DNA of 64,000 bases from NCBI GenBank assembly GCA_016801845.1, contig CM028925.1, positions 3,371,501 to 3,435,500 on the forward strand, read 5' to 3'. Of the stretch, positions 34,232 through 46,318 are shown piece after piece. Source of the stretch: Polydactylus sextarius. Taxonomy: Eukaryota > Chordata > Actinopteri > Polynemidae. The notes below the pieces were generated by a model, which was not told where the DNA came from, searched no databases, and was given only the letters and a program-made list of their open reading frames with translations. The translations under genes were made by a program, and so were the position numbers. Position 1 is the stretch's first letter; each line of letters starts with the position of its first letter.

Positions 34232-35346
34232 AGTTGAAGAGTTAGAGTGGACCTGCTCCCATATACACCTGTTATAAACTTTATAAATTGTAATAGATAT
34301 TAAAAATATAATTAACAGCTGAATACCTGAAGGTCTTGTGACCTGTTTAAAGTTTTAATGAAGTTTGTAGCTGAAAGTATGTTGATATACTCAGACTTCA
34401 AAGACGTCAAAGCTGCTCCATTCATTTAAATGACAAGAATCAGAAAAGGCTGAATGGGAAATATATTTAAAAAAAAGACGGAATAATTTTTTTGGTATTA
34501 TTGTAATTCCAAGAAAACCAGAATCCTTTAGGAAGAGGACTAGCTGTCTCTCTTGATTCTTGTGAATATATTAGAGCTCATATCTGCTCCCAGTTTTTGA
34601 CTCAAGGCTGCGTCTTAACAAACACTCCTCCTGCCAGTTAGTACTTCTACTGCCAATTACTCTCACAAGTCAAGGCTCTGTAGACTTGGAACAAACACTT
34701 GACCAAAACAAGAGTTTCTGTCTCTTACGAAGAAAAAAAAAGCACATTAACATAAACTCAATATTTAGCCTGGAAATCATCTGTAAGCAACCGGTGACAA
34801 AAAGAGCTGAAGACACGTTGTTGTAAGTAGAAGTGGTTTATGGTTGCAGCTTTGACAGGCAGTGGACATCGAGATCTCATAGTTACATAACAGTTACTGT
34901 TAATGCTGCAGTTTCCTCAGGCAGTAGCTTTTTTCCAGGTTTCTCTAATGTCATAATAAGACATAATATATCACCCCTGTCACCTATAAGTGACTTTCCT
35001 GCAGGGATTTTTGGAACAAATGTGTTTTTGACTGCTGACTGGTGTAAAAAGAATCACAATTAAATTCCCTTCAAAACTAGAAAAAAAGGTGACTCCTTCA
35101 CCTGCTGACGCTGCTAATTCACAAGGAAAAAGGAAATGCAGCACAATTATCAGTGGAGTAAGGGCTAATTTTATAGTGCAGCTGATGCTGTAAATTGGAG
35201 ACTCTGGCAGTGAAATCATCTTTCTGCTGCCAAAACAACTTGCAGGAGAGGAGGTTGGTGAAAGAGCAGCACGGCTTGATGGCGTGGATTAACACTCATT
35301 ATCTCAGTGAGTACACACAACCTCTGTCCAGCTCAACATCTGTCCT

Positions 35347-35369
35347 ACACACACACACACACACACACA
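35347..35369 (+). repeat. (AC)n microsatellite
   Basis: About 11 AC units in the intergenic interval. Confidence 0.95.
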
Positions 35370-37229
35370 GGATATACATGAATCTTTTTAGCTGCAGCTT
35401 ATTGTTTACTGAGCCGTGAAGAGAGAAGACCTCAGATATTGTCTTTCCAGGACCCAGTATCCCAGTTTAACAGACACTTCCATACCATAGTCCTTAACCT
35501 ATGATTATACTGCCCCCTGCTGTACATTTCTTACCATGGCGACCCCGGGTGTCCCCGATTTCTAATCAGAATTCCCTGCACATTGTCAGGATGTAATCTG
35601 TTCACACTAAATCAAAATAGCAGCAAATGAACAAATGATTCTTTCAATTTAGTTGATGATATGAGCATTTACAGACAATCATAATAACAATCTGAACTTG
35701 TCAGTGCAGCGGTGTTTCACTACATTGCAACACTGTTGCAACATATACTATTTTTACTTAATAGTGGACTTGTTTTTGTCCAAAGCCAGTGGAGCTTTTG
35801 GAGGAAGCTGTGATTTGGACATAGGAACAGAATTTGGGTTGTACCAGAGTTTATTAAGAACATTTGATGATGATTTGATGCAGTTGATGATGTCAACTCT
35901 CGGCAGCTGATGTCGAGACCCCTGTCACATCTGTTTTTGCCAACAGCTTATGGCAGGTTAGACATGTCTATGTGTGAAACAGTGAGTCGGCCAACAACTT
36001 ACCCCTGTTGGTCACTGTAGCACTGCTGGGGCAATAAATCTGGGGGTGGCTAGAGTCTGAATCCAGAATCATTAGTACATTTTATGTGTTCTTAAACACT
36101 TAGTACACATTTCCTGTATTTTCCTATTTTATATTATTATTATTACAAAGAAAGTGAGAGATAAATATGTATGATCTTTACAGCGCTGATGAAACAAAAC
36201 ATGCGGGGGGGCGCCTGTAACTTTTACATAGTAATGTTTATGCAGTTCGTGTCTTAAACTTTATGAAAATAGTTTTTTTTTAAATAGAAAAAAAGTTTTT
36301 TATCAGTTTTATTCTTCATATTTGCAGCAAAACTACATCTGCTTATGAATGTGCTTCATCTTGGTGAGCCCTGTTTTCTGGGATTGGTTTTATTGACCCA
36401 AATTTCTCATTAGATGAAAAAGAGGAAGGATGAAAAATGATAGGTGTCTTAATTTGGTGCAGGCCAGGTTCTGCCAAATGTAAATGCCACATCAGTGCCT
36501 ACTGATATTTAATAAGAAGAAGGGTCCTTAGACTTTCTATGGTTTCATTTCTCATGTGGGCTGCAGTGACAAAAAGGTGATGTCAGTGGTGCAACAGGCT
36601 GCTTTTAAATGAGCCAGTAGACAAAACAAGATGTTTAACAGGACTGTGTCACCATTACAAGTTGGAGATGGTGGACTTCATCACCATCAGCTCTTCATGT
36701 GAAAACGGCCAACACCCCGCCCCATCTCCTCCAAGTCTTTCAGCTGCTGCTTAAGAATAGACAGAGACTGACACCATAGGCCTGGATTTTTCATATCATC
36801 ATATCCAATAATAGTACGTTGTGCATAATGGCGCCATTACAGTAAACCAAGTCCCACTTCTGAATGGCCGGGAAATCTAAAGAGGGTATATCAGTTTATC
36901 AACAGATCTGATATTATTAGCGCAGGCCTGTAACGGTGCTGCCAACTGGCAACCTCACACCACAGAGAGAAGATCTAATGTGATTTTACTTCTGAGATTT
37001 TATCACATTGATTTTTCCATCAGAGATAACAGCTTTTAAACTGAGAAAAAAAAAAAAAACAACCCATAGAGAATATCACTGATAATGGCCAATGTCTTTC
37101 CACGTTGCTCCAAACTCTGTGACCCAAATGCATAAATATCAAAGTTAGCAGTAACCTACTAAACTCATTGGAGTTTCAGATTGAGGTTATGGCAGAATTT
37201 ATTATTTGTAAATATAAATATAATTTTGT

Positions 37230-37720
37230 TTATATTGGTTGCGACCTGTCACGTGACCAAGCTTGACACGCTTGACCCGCCTTGGTATTTTACTACTACA
37301 TCATCGGCCCAGGGCGGAAATATGCGTCTACCGATGCGCCCGTTGAGTGTCAGGTTTTACGCATGGCGTCCGCCAAAAGGGACGGGGGCCCGGCGCAGAG
37401 CCACGTCCTCGGACCCGACTATTTAGAGGTGGGGAATGCGCCGACACCCGCCCCCCCCCCTCTCCTTCCTTTGCACACCTGCTCCTCTCTATCTGCTCCT
37501 GTGTGACAGCCCCGGACGGTCCTCATCTTCACCGCGTCTCCTCATCGTCACCGTGCGCTCTGCCTGTGGTCGCCTGCTCTGGATTTCTACTTTTTTTGGA
37601 CTCCTCTACCTCTGTGGTGGATTTAACACGCGCATTCAGTCACCCGCACGTTAATTAACTTTTTTAAAACTTAAATCGAATTATTATTATTATTTTTTTA
37701 CACCGGGGTTTCTCTTAACG
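37230..37720 (+). promoter_or_regulatory. dmd: CpG-rich promoter and 5' UTR of the probable dmd exon
   Basis: From about 37240 the sequence becomes GC- and CpG-rich up to the ATG. At its upstream edge are an inverted CCAAT box (ATTGG at 37234-37238) and, 10 bp on, the perfect palindrome GTCACGTGAC (37248-37257), an E-box of the USF/TFEB type. The leader holds a C-rich run near 37450 and a T-rich stretch just before the ATG. No TATA box is positioned convincingly. The start site is not determinable from sequence. Confidence 0.65.
37363..37506 (+). CDS. upstream ORF in the probable dmd leader
   Basis: An ATG in strong context (gcATGg) opens 47 codons beginning MASAKRDGG and closes at TGA 37504-37506, 214 bp before the main ATG. 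It is Pro/Ala-rich from CpG-island composition and matches nothing I recognise. If transcription starts upstream of 37363 it would act as a uORF. It could equally be untranscribed promoter. Confidence 0.3.
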   Translation: MASAKRDGGPAQSHVLGPDYLEVGNAPTPAPPPLLPLHTCSSLSAPV

Positions 37721-37802
37721 ATGGCGGAGGGTGTTCGTCCTGAGGACTACTGCGACGAGCCGGTGGAGGACGAGTTTGGAGAAATCATCAAGTGTCGATC
37801 TG
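37721..37802 (+). CDS. dmd: first coding exon of a dystrophin/utrophin-family gene, probably dmd
   Basis: The ATG at 37721 (context taacgATGg) opens 27 codons plus one base, ending tctG before the donor gtagga at 37803. The peptide is acidic, starts MAEGVRPEDY and ends in E-F-G-E-I-I-K-C-R-S. Utrophin's N-terminus, just ahead of its first calponin-homology (actin-binding) domain, has the same E-F-x-x-I-I-K-x-R-S pattern, and its exon ends at the same phase-1 point after that Ser. Dystrophin exon 1 also ends in phase 1. Inference for dmd rather than utrn: tmem47 lies 12.6 kb upstream in the same orientation, and human TMEM47 lies upstream of DMD with the same relative orientation. UTRN lies instead on the chromosome carrying the paralogue PERP. 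Exon 2, expected to begin the V-Q-K-K-T-F-T-K-W actin-binding motif, is not found before the window end, so intron 1 is at least 26 kb. Confidence 0.7.
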
Positions 37803-37869
37803 GTAGGAGATCAGCGTTTGTTTGTGTGTGCGCGTGCGTGTATGTGTAGGAATTCCTTACCTGACCAAA

Positions 37870-38018
37870 GTGTGTTTATACAGTATCAGGTCTTATTTGT
37901 CCTATGGCGACATAAAACAAGTCCCCAAAGTTATTAAATTAGAGGCTCAAGGGCATGAATGTAATGTAAGACAATACAATGCTCTCTGAAGTCTTGGAGT
38001 CTTGACTGTGTAGTGTGT

Positions 38019-38049
<31 letters not shown>

Positions 38050-38231
38050 CTCATGTTGTGGGGACCTCAGTGTGGTTATACAGTATGGAGCCTTGTCTGT
38101 CTTAAGGGGACAAAAAGTGGGACAAAAATAGTCCCCAAAGTCATTAAACCAGAGTCTCCAGGACATGAAAGCATCACAATACAATGCTGTCTGAAGTTTT
38201 GGAGTCATGACTGTGTGTGTGTGTGTGTGTG
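37870..38231 (+). repeat. two-copy tandem duplication (~200 bp units) ending in GT repeats
   Basis: Unit 1 starts gtgtgtttatacagtat (37870) and unit 2 gtgtggttatacagtat (38070). Both continue with tccccaaag.cattaaa, a conserved aatacaatgct.tctgaagt, and gactgtgt leading into (GT)n runs at about 38019-38042 and 38212-38231. The units have diverged by substitutions and small indels. It lies 68 bp inside the intron. Confidence 0.85.
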
Positions 38232-39473
38232 AGCCCAGGAGCATGTGTTACTGTATATTGATCTGCACACAAGGGAGCAATATGCTTGTGTATGTAATAT
38301 CAAAGACCCCACTTATGCAAAAACATCCAACAGAAGATTCTCAATATCACTGGCAATATGTAAACTTTGGATAATCTCAAACTTTTTTAATCGATTGCAG
38401 CACGACTAGTGTCCTGGCTGCAAGATATTGATTGTGAGATATATATTGTAATGTAACTTTATCTTTTGGAGCCAAACACCTCCAAAAGGTTGCATCTAGA
38501 GTGGTGATTAATGTGGAACTGGTTGAAGATGTTCACTTGTCTGTATGTGAGAGATGTAAATAATTAGAAGTGATTACAGAGACTGTATCACTATATGACT
38601 GCATTTTTAGTGAATGGCAGTGTACTGTATACGCTGCTGTGTCTGTACATGTGTGATTCCTCGTTTTTATCAGATAGTGTTTTTCATAGGTGGTGAGTGC
38701 AGACTACTTATAGAAATTAACAGTCTTGTGAGAATCAAATCTTGTGAGAATCTGTATCATGTTGCTGTCAGAGTGTCTGTTTTGGAAAATTAGGGCTGAA
38801 TTTCCATCAGACCCTGCGGTTTTCCTCCAGCAGCACAGACGATATTAATACTCTGGCTGTGACCTTGTCGAGATTTTTCCCCCCGTAAGTTGCCCAGTGA
38901 CTGAGAGAGCACAATGAAGTGTCCGTTTGAGTGAGCCATTTGCTTAATGGGGTAGTCACTCAGGCTAAGACTTAGTTAAGCTTTAACGAAACTTTAATGA
39001 GTCTTACTACATTTATACTACATTTCCCATAATGCATGTTGGCACTCATCTTTCAGGCTGCACATCTTCTTCAGTTTGTAATGCTAAGCTAGCTGTGTGA
39101 TGTACGACAGCACCATGTCATCATCAGAGTTGTTGCAGTGAGAGCTGACAAGGCCCCTCCCCCCACTCACAGACGACATTATACAACTGTCTTGTTTTGA
39201 CAGTTGGGGTAAGATGACCTAAGTAAGATGATCTAAAACACCTTAGACAAAGTTACAATCTGTATAGGTGTGCATACAAAGAGCAATGATCAAGATGATT
39301 GATGAAAATAAGTCAAAACTTGACTTGACTGGCTGCTAATTTATACAAAAATAATCATATCATGTCAGATATTTAACATAAATGGGTTGGACCCCTCTAA
39401 AAGGTCACAAGATATGTGCCAAGTGATCAAAAACCGAAAAGTTGGTAAACCACTAGTTCATATATAAAAATAT

Positions 39474-39905
39474 TAGGGCTGTCAGCGTTAACGCATTTAT
39501 CTATGCGATTAATATGACATTAACACGCTAAAATAATTCAACGCAGTTGATGCAAGTTTGTTTACTTCCGGTGAGCTCTGACCTTTGGCATGAAAGACGA
39601 CGATTATCCGCACTGACCTGCAGTCAGACAGGAGTGACGATAGATGAAAATAGAGAGCAACCCTTCACCCTTATTCTCTTATTTGAAGACTGTAGCGCAC
39701 CATCATAGTCTAGTTTGCTCCGCCAGTTTCAAAATTGAGCTGGTGATAATTGTCTTCCACGCGTTACGGCACTTGGTAGCTGTAATGCTAATGCACTGGA
39801 GTGCATGTTACACACCCCCCACCCACCTGCGATTAATCTAGATTAATGCATTTCAAAATGTGAGATTAATTAGTTTATTTTTTTAAAATCTATTAGCAGC
39901 CTTTA
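39474..39905. mobile_element. probable non-autonomous hAT-like element
   Basis: It begins TAGGGCTGTCAGCGTTAACG, the familiar start of a fish hAT family, and is rich in GATTAAT motifs towards its right side (39830-39875). The right end near agcagcctt (39897-39905) is only a weak reverse complement of the left, so that boundary is approximate. No coding remnant is seen. Confidence 0.5.
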
Positions 39906-41202
39906 AAATTTAGAATCTGCCAAAAAAACTAGCAGCTATAGCTATTAGATAAATGTAGTAATATGAGTATAGAATATTATATTTCCCTCTGAAATTTAGT
40001 GGGGTATCACAACAGGAAGTAAAGTACTTTAATGAATCTACTTCTCACAGTGTGTGAAACACCAAACAGGACATGGAGACGAGGCAGTAACGTCCTGAAT
40101 TGCTGCCACTTCTCAATGATGTGATGATCTTGTTTGCTAAGTTTATTTATATCCTCTGAAATACCACAGGGAGCATATTTACCGTTCATTTAGTCCCTGA
40201 TCTGTGCTGTGCTCGTGCTCCAACTCTTTGTGCTGGGCAAGTTTAGCCCAGGTTTCCCACTAATAGTTGAGGGCTACATTGTTTCCAGGCTAACTTAACC
40301 CTGGGCTAAAATTGTCACCTGGTGAAAGTGATGTGCGTTTGTTGTTTTGTGTGATGTGCGATCACGACCCCGAATCCCTCACAGCATGTTGGGATGATTT
40401 AGAGGCAGAGGAGGTTTTATTTCCTGTTATGGAGCTTGTAAATAGTAGATGACCTATAATGGTCCAGTGAGCGTTGAGGCGCCGAGGCAAACTGACTGAC
40501 TGAGACAGACAGATGGACGCAGGGTCTGACACAGGTGATCCCCCCTCTGTTTCCTCTGGAGGTGTATTTCCCCGTCTGTCTGTGTAAATAACTTTTTTTC
40601 CTGAGCGACCTGCCTGTTTAAATAAAGCCTCAATGAATAAATAACACCCTCACTCTCCCTCTCGTCTGTGTGTGTTTTTGCCGACTCCCCCATGGTACAG
40701 CTGGTGGGTCATCTCATGCTGGAAATAGCGGTCAGCTGGCCTGATGGACGGCTGTTGCGTGGTGTCAGATAGCCTAGTTCGGGAGGTTGCCATGCCTCCA
40801 CCCTCTCTATATCTTTTCCTCCCTCTTTTCTGTTGCTTTCACTTTATTCCTCCGATTATTTCCTACTGTCCCCAGCCCTCAAACGGCAACTGCTTTTCCT
40901 TTTCTTCGTTCTTTACCATTCAAATTCAAAATACCTTGTCTTTGGTTCTTCCTATCCCTGTCATATTTTACCACCCAAGTTGTGTTTTACTGTCTGTCAG
41001 GAGCTAAATCTGTCTCTGTGCTGTAGCCCCCTCCACTGCACATTTTTAACATACCACGTCCTGTGTGACATAATGTCTCAATGTATCCAGAGCACCAAAT
41101 TTGAACCACATTAATAAAACAACTTCTATTATTGCGTTAACTATAATTTTCTGGTAACTTTGCAGTAAAGATGAATCCACAAATTAGAGGTAAACGTTTT
41201 CA

Positions 41203-41310
41203 ATGGGCCAGCTGTGACTCAGTGGGTTGTTGTAGTAGCTAATCCCTGATATGATAACAGAAGGCTGTATAGATGAATGGATAAGTGTGACTATAAGTGT
41301 AAATTATTGT
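41203..41310 (+). mobile_element. possible third degraded copy of the tRNA-like SINE
   Basis: ccagctgtgactcagtgggt at the head and tagatgaatggataagtgtg near the 3' side fit the family of 24480, but the middle is missing. Confidence 0.3.
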
Positions 41311-41800
41311 TGATTATAGTACTTTTTTTTTATTGATTGCTTATTGAAACTTCTCATATTACCGTTTATATTATCGATTACATAGTCGGGTTAATTCCTA
41401 CCCACTTACTGCAAAACTATCTTTTTTCCTCTTCAGAATCTGAGCCTCAAAACCAGCTGTAATGTAGTAAATTAATTTTTTCTAAATTGTTGTTTTTACA
41501 GGTATGCATGCCAACAGCTGGCATGTGTTTCAAAACACAGAGACATCTTCCTATCAGGACGCTTATTAAGATTAAAGTGTTTACATTTCTGCAACAGATA
41601 CCTAATGTGCATTTACTGGGTTAAGCTGATGAAAAATGGCTATTTATGCAGTAGTGTCTTGTTTTGGTTAAGAGCTTCATATTACTATCCAGATATTCAG
41701 ATATGTTCAGATATTAGATCAACCCGCTTCCTATTTTTCTGGGCACAACCATATAGAAAGAACCCTCACTCAGAAACATATATATGCTGGGGAGATAATG

Positions 41801-42024
41801 TACCGTAAAGCTGCAAATAATAGCTGAGTGGCAAATGGACGCCTGTCTCTTTTATTAGCTGGGGGCAGCAACACATTTGGGCAACAAACGCCAGTCTCAA
41901 AATAAAATAATTTTCTCCTTGTCGAATTTCGCTCATTCTAACTCCCCCACGCCCAGACCAGAGCATGTGAGCCGAGCATGCGAAATATAGTTGGAGCCGG
42001 GCTGTTATTTGCAGCTTTACGGTA
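41801..42024. mobile_element. 224-bp TIR element (MITE) with TA ends
   Basis: The left terminus taccgtaaagctgcaaataa (41801-41820) continues with tagct. The reverse complement of 42001-42024 matches it at 23 of 24 positions. TA at both outer ends is consistent with a TA target duplication, as in Tc1/mariner-type elements. The internal 175 bp has no open frame of note. Confidence 0.8.
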
Positions 42025-43689
42025 TGTAATCTACCCTTGGTATGCCATAGCATATTTCAGGAGGTGGAAATGGACTCTGTGGAGCGGGACACCTGGATTA
42101 CCTTGTTTTGTTTGCAGCCACTGTAACCCAGGCCTGTGGTTGAAAACAGATGGACGTAACCTCAGAAAAAGTCAGATTACACCTGTGATTTCCTTTTAAG
42201 GCTGATTCCACAAACATGTTTGTAAAAGAAGAAGATTAGATTTTTCAGTCTTGGCCTGGGATGTTTAATATAGCATGGATCCATGTAGTGAGGAACTGTT
42301 TGAACCAAGACTGATGAGTGCTGCTGATCTGACGTGTATTAACTGTGAAAAGTGGCATTTCAGTCACTGATCAGACATTGAGAGGGACATTGCACAAGGT
42401 CAACCTCTACTAGCGCTCGTGAAATGACACAATACTGCAAGATTAAACTTTTCAAGAGAACATAATAGAGCATGATTAATCCTGGCAGGGCCTTTTTCTT
42501 TGGTCAGATAAAACCAAAAATACATTTCAGATGGCTCCAGCATGTTTGGCTTGGATCTTGTCAAGACTGTGGCTTTAGCTGTTCATGTTCATGAGCTTGT
42601 ACATGGGTGTGAAACCAACAGAGACTCACAGTTGTTTTGTAAATTGATTTTAAAATTGTAGAACTTATCAACAGTGACATTCAGGCATCTACCTGTGTGT
42701 CTTTCTGCATGTCTGCCTTGTTACACAGCCCGCGGGTCTATCGCCACTTCACTATTACCCATCATTCCTTGCACTGGCGCAGACCTGTGGTCGCTTATCC
42801 TTATCGGAGCAGACAGGCAGGTGGATTCAGGCATTGTTGTGGACGACTGCCTCCCGAGGACCCCTTTTTTATTATGCAAAACAGAGGGTTAACCTATGAA
42901 ACGCAGGGTTTTCTCCAAAGGCTGTGGTCAGAACAGAAAGAACAGGAATAACTCCAACACCACACCTCTTTTCATTATGTTTTTCACTTTCACTTCGTTT
43001 GACATCATCCTCTTCACCTCTTTACTTTTATTTGTCTTTTAGTTTCAGCCTCACTTCCACATTTTGCTTCATTTAATTTCACTTCTCTTGACTTCTTTTC
43101 TTCTCACTCCTCTCCCCCTAACCTCACTTGCTTCATCTTTGTCACTTCTTCTCTTGATTTCACTTCATTTTTCTTGTCTTCTTTTTGAAATCTCTTCTCT
43201 TCCTGTGCCCCCACATCCCCACGGCCCAGGGGAGGATGCTTTCTCTCCACTATTTAGGAAACCGCAACTGACCCTTTTTGTCTTTCACTCCTTAATTTCT
43301 TTGACTTCTCTCTCTACTGTGTTCACCTTTAATCTTATCTCCAGTTTTATCCCCTGGGTCATGTACAGTGTTGTACTTTTTATTTCTTGCTTCTTTATCT
43401 TCAGATGTCCATTCTTTGTTTATTTAGTTGATTATTTCTTCTGGGTCATAAACCTTTTTTTTGTTTTGTTTTGGTTCTGACGCCTTCACTTTATTGTTTG
43501 TGGAGATTTAATCATAAATCAGTTGACATAAATGAGAATACGTTGAATAACCAGAAATTCAGCAGTGTGTAGAAGCATCTTTGGTCGGTGGTTCTCTTCT
43601 TCTCGAGTTTCTACAAACGGTGCACATCCAGATTCGTGTAGTTCTATTTATCTTGTTCTTCGTGGCTGATCCTCTTAAGTTCTATTGTG

Positions 43690-43945
43690 TTGGGGGGGAA
43701 TGAACTGTAGTCTCGAGGTCTCTCCACAGATGTTCAGCAGGGTTTAGGTCTGGGCTTTGGATGAGCCATTCAAAGACAGTCGAGCATTTTCCCAAAGCCA
43801 CCTCAGTGTTTTCTAGGATTCGTGCTTCACATTGTCATGCTGAAAGGTAAACCATCAAGTTTTCTTCACAAACTCCCCTGTGTGTTGCTGCATTCATCCC
43901 TTATTTCTGACCAGGCTCCATGTCCCTGTCATCATCATGTCAAGA
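43690..43945 (-). pseudogene. second Tc1/mariner-like transposase fragment
   Basis: The + strand reads ggtctctccacagatgttca, then gtctgggctttgg, then cattcaaagac, which is the antisense of a well-known fish Tc1-like transposase coding segment. Weaker similarity continues to about 43945. It is a different subfamily from the remnant at 5340. No inverted repeats or open frame survive. Confidence 0.65.
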
Positions 43946-46318
43946 CAAGACAATCCCTTACTAGTCCTACAATGAGGGAAAAGGGTCAATTAAGAGAAAG
44001 CAGTGAGTATGCAGTAGGTAATCAAAGTATGAGCAATATGAGAAAAACATATTCAATAGAAGAATACAAACAAAACGGAAAAAGTTTAATTTTGTCAAGT
44101 CAATGCTGCTGATGTCATTGAGAATCAGGAAATGGAGGAGATCATCCTGATCATGGCTGTTTGTGGACGATGCTTCTGTAACTTTTGTGCCTCATAGAGA
44201 CAGAACAAGACAGTAGAGACACGTCAAAGAAGCAGTAGAATCTCTGGGTCAGTTCTGAACATATGGATCTATTGCCACACATTTTTTGGACCACACCTTT
44301 CCTTTCTCAAGTCTAACCCCAGAGATGTGACCCTAGTACAGCTGAAAACAAATAACATAGTAGCTTCTCCAAATGACAGTATATGTAATTAGTATTCCAG
44401 GATTGGAGAGCTGGTTCTTAGGTGTTAGATGATATTGCAATCAGATGTGTCATAGTGACAGCCGGGGGGTATAGTTAGCAGCTGAGGTTATACCACTATG
44501 GAGCAATTAAACCGCATTTTTCTGCAGTTCAGTGAGAATTTGATCCAGCACTGAACTGTATAGATGTATTCATTTATTCAATCTGCAAGCCAAACTCCAG
44601 TGTGTAGTGCACTGTATGAATGCAGGCAGCAGGTGTATAGAGACCTTGTTTAAATAAGAATAGATTCATCACTCAGCTAGGTGACACATTATTAAACTCT
44701 TCTTCTCCTTAGTTAGACAGGGCTAGAAAAATCACCATTTACTTAAACTTTAACTCCCAAGTCTAAGTCTAATCTAAGTCAGTGGCTCCTCGTGATCAAG
44801 TAATGATGTTTCTGGACAGAAGATGGCAGCAGAGATATCCGCTGGCTTTGTAAATGCTGTCAGATAGACTGCATGAGATACTGGCAATGAAGATGAATGT
44901 GTGGGAACAGATCCACGTGTTCTTGGGAGATTTGAGTCTGGCTCTATATGAGACAGACAGGTTGGTATGAAACAAAACAGAGAGCGAGAGAGGACATGAG
45001 GGAAAACAAACACACTACAAAGATTGAGGAGAGGAATATAGGGAGAGAGAAATGGGTGGTAAGAAAATAAAAAAAACAACAATAAAAAAACTAAGAAGCG
45101 ATGGATATGAACACACGCTCTGTCAGTTTGGAGTGAAGGGTTCAGTGTATGATCTGACCCACATGGAGTTTCTGGGTCACAGCAGACCACAAGAGGAGGA
45201 GGAGGAGGAGGCGGCTGTGTGAGGATGCTGTAATGAGTCTGGCACATCCCAGTGGAACCTCCTCTCTGCTCTATCAGATTCACACACACACATCTATCCA
45301 CACAAAAACACTTTTTGGGTTAGGAGGAGTCAAGTCAGGAAAAGTGGGTTTTTTAGAATCAGGCTGGACCCCATTCTCATGGAAGTGGGCCGACGTCTCT
45401 CAGCAGGGTTCTAACTGATCAATCAGGCTGGAGGAGGAGTCACACTGGGTTGAAGTCAACCACACAAAATAGTTCTCAGTGCGCGGATTATCACGTCTTA
45501 CTGATGCGTCATGTCTCCATCACCATTGCCACTCTCACACAGTCTGTGCTGTGTCCTTGGTGTCAGGTCGTGGCTTGAATTCTGAAATGTGAAGAGTTCT
45601 GAGCTCAGCATCAGAATCCTCACCGGCTCTGGATTAGTTGGGATTCTCAACTCATCAGAAATCATGAAAACACGGAATAATCATAAGTTAGATGGGGTTT
45701 GGAGATAGGGTTAGTGAATAGGTTGATATGTTAAAGAATTCTTTCACCCTCAGTCAGAAAAAAAAATTACTACATTTGGACAAGATGACATGAAAATATC
45801 CAACGCAATTAAGAAAGTCTTGATTCTGAGTGAAAAATTCGAATTTTTGATTACCACTTCCAAATAAGAGGAAATAGTGAGATGTGATGTCTTTGACAGT
45901 AAGACCCTGACGTTATCTCGTCCTATTTTTAAGATGGTGAGGCTGTGCACATGGGACTTAATTCAAAATGTCATGTTGTGAACCTCGCTGGTACATCTGG
46001 ATCATTTTTGTTCTGTAAAAAAATGAAAATGAAAAGCCTTTGACACACAAACGACGACTTGTGCAAAGAAAGAATCTGAATTGTTCGGGTTCACGTGGAA
46101 TAACTGCAACGTCTGTATTTCAGTTCCAGCCGGGCACTTTTGTTGCATGTCATACTCCTCTCTCCTCGTATCTATACAGCCTGCTATTAAATAAAGGCTG
46201 TAGCTGTTCAAGCAGAACAGTGGAAATCCTGTCTGGGAATAAAGGTGCATACTTTGAAGATGTTAATTGTGTTGTACTGGATTTTCACATCAAAATTGAA
46301 TGAAGTAGTTGTGGAAAG

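Larger units (their letters stand above)
25501..37229. other. intergenic interval between tmem47 and the probable dmd exon
   Basis: No complete gene is recognised. It holds a LINE fragment (29462-29765), two copies of an unidentified repeat (28270-28754 and 33776-34231), a perfect hairpin (32676-32709), AC repeats, and two isolated exon-like segments (33539-33647 on +, 31299-31352 on -) reported separately at low confidence. Confidence 0.7.

Noticed and set aside
37721..37802. Assignment to utrn instead of dmd
   Set aside because: The peptide itself fits utrophin well. It was set aside only because tmem47 is the neighbour, and this remains the main alternative.
40242..40310. Inverted repeat tttagcccagg / cctgggctaaa
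   Set aside because: Arms are 11 bp with a 47-nt spacer. At that spacing it is not remarkable, and no TE boundary coincides.
42674..42951. Two overlapping + ORFs in a GC-richer patch
   Set aside because: No consistent frame, no matching acceptor/donor pair, and no recognised protein. Could be noncoding conserved sequence but not supported.
44774..45301. 175-codon ORF on -
   Set aside because: Low-complexity composition with a Pro run from a GGA repeat. No recognisable family, splice sites or neighbouring exons.
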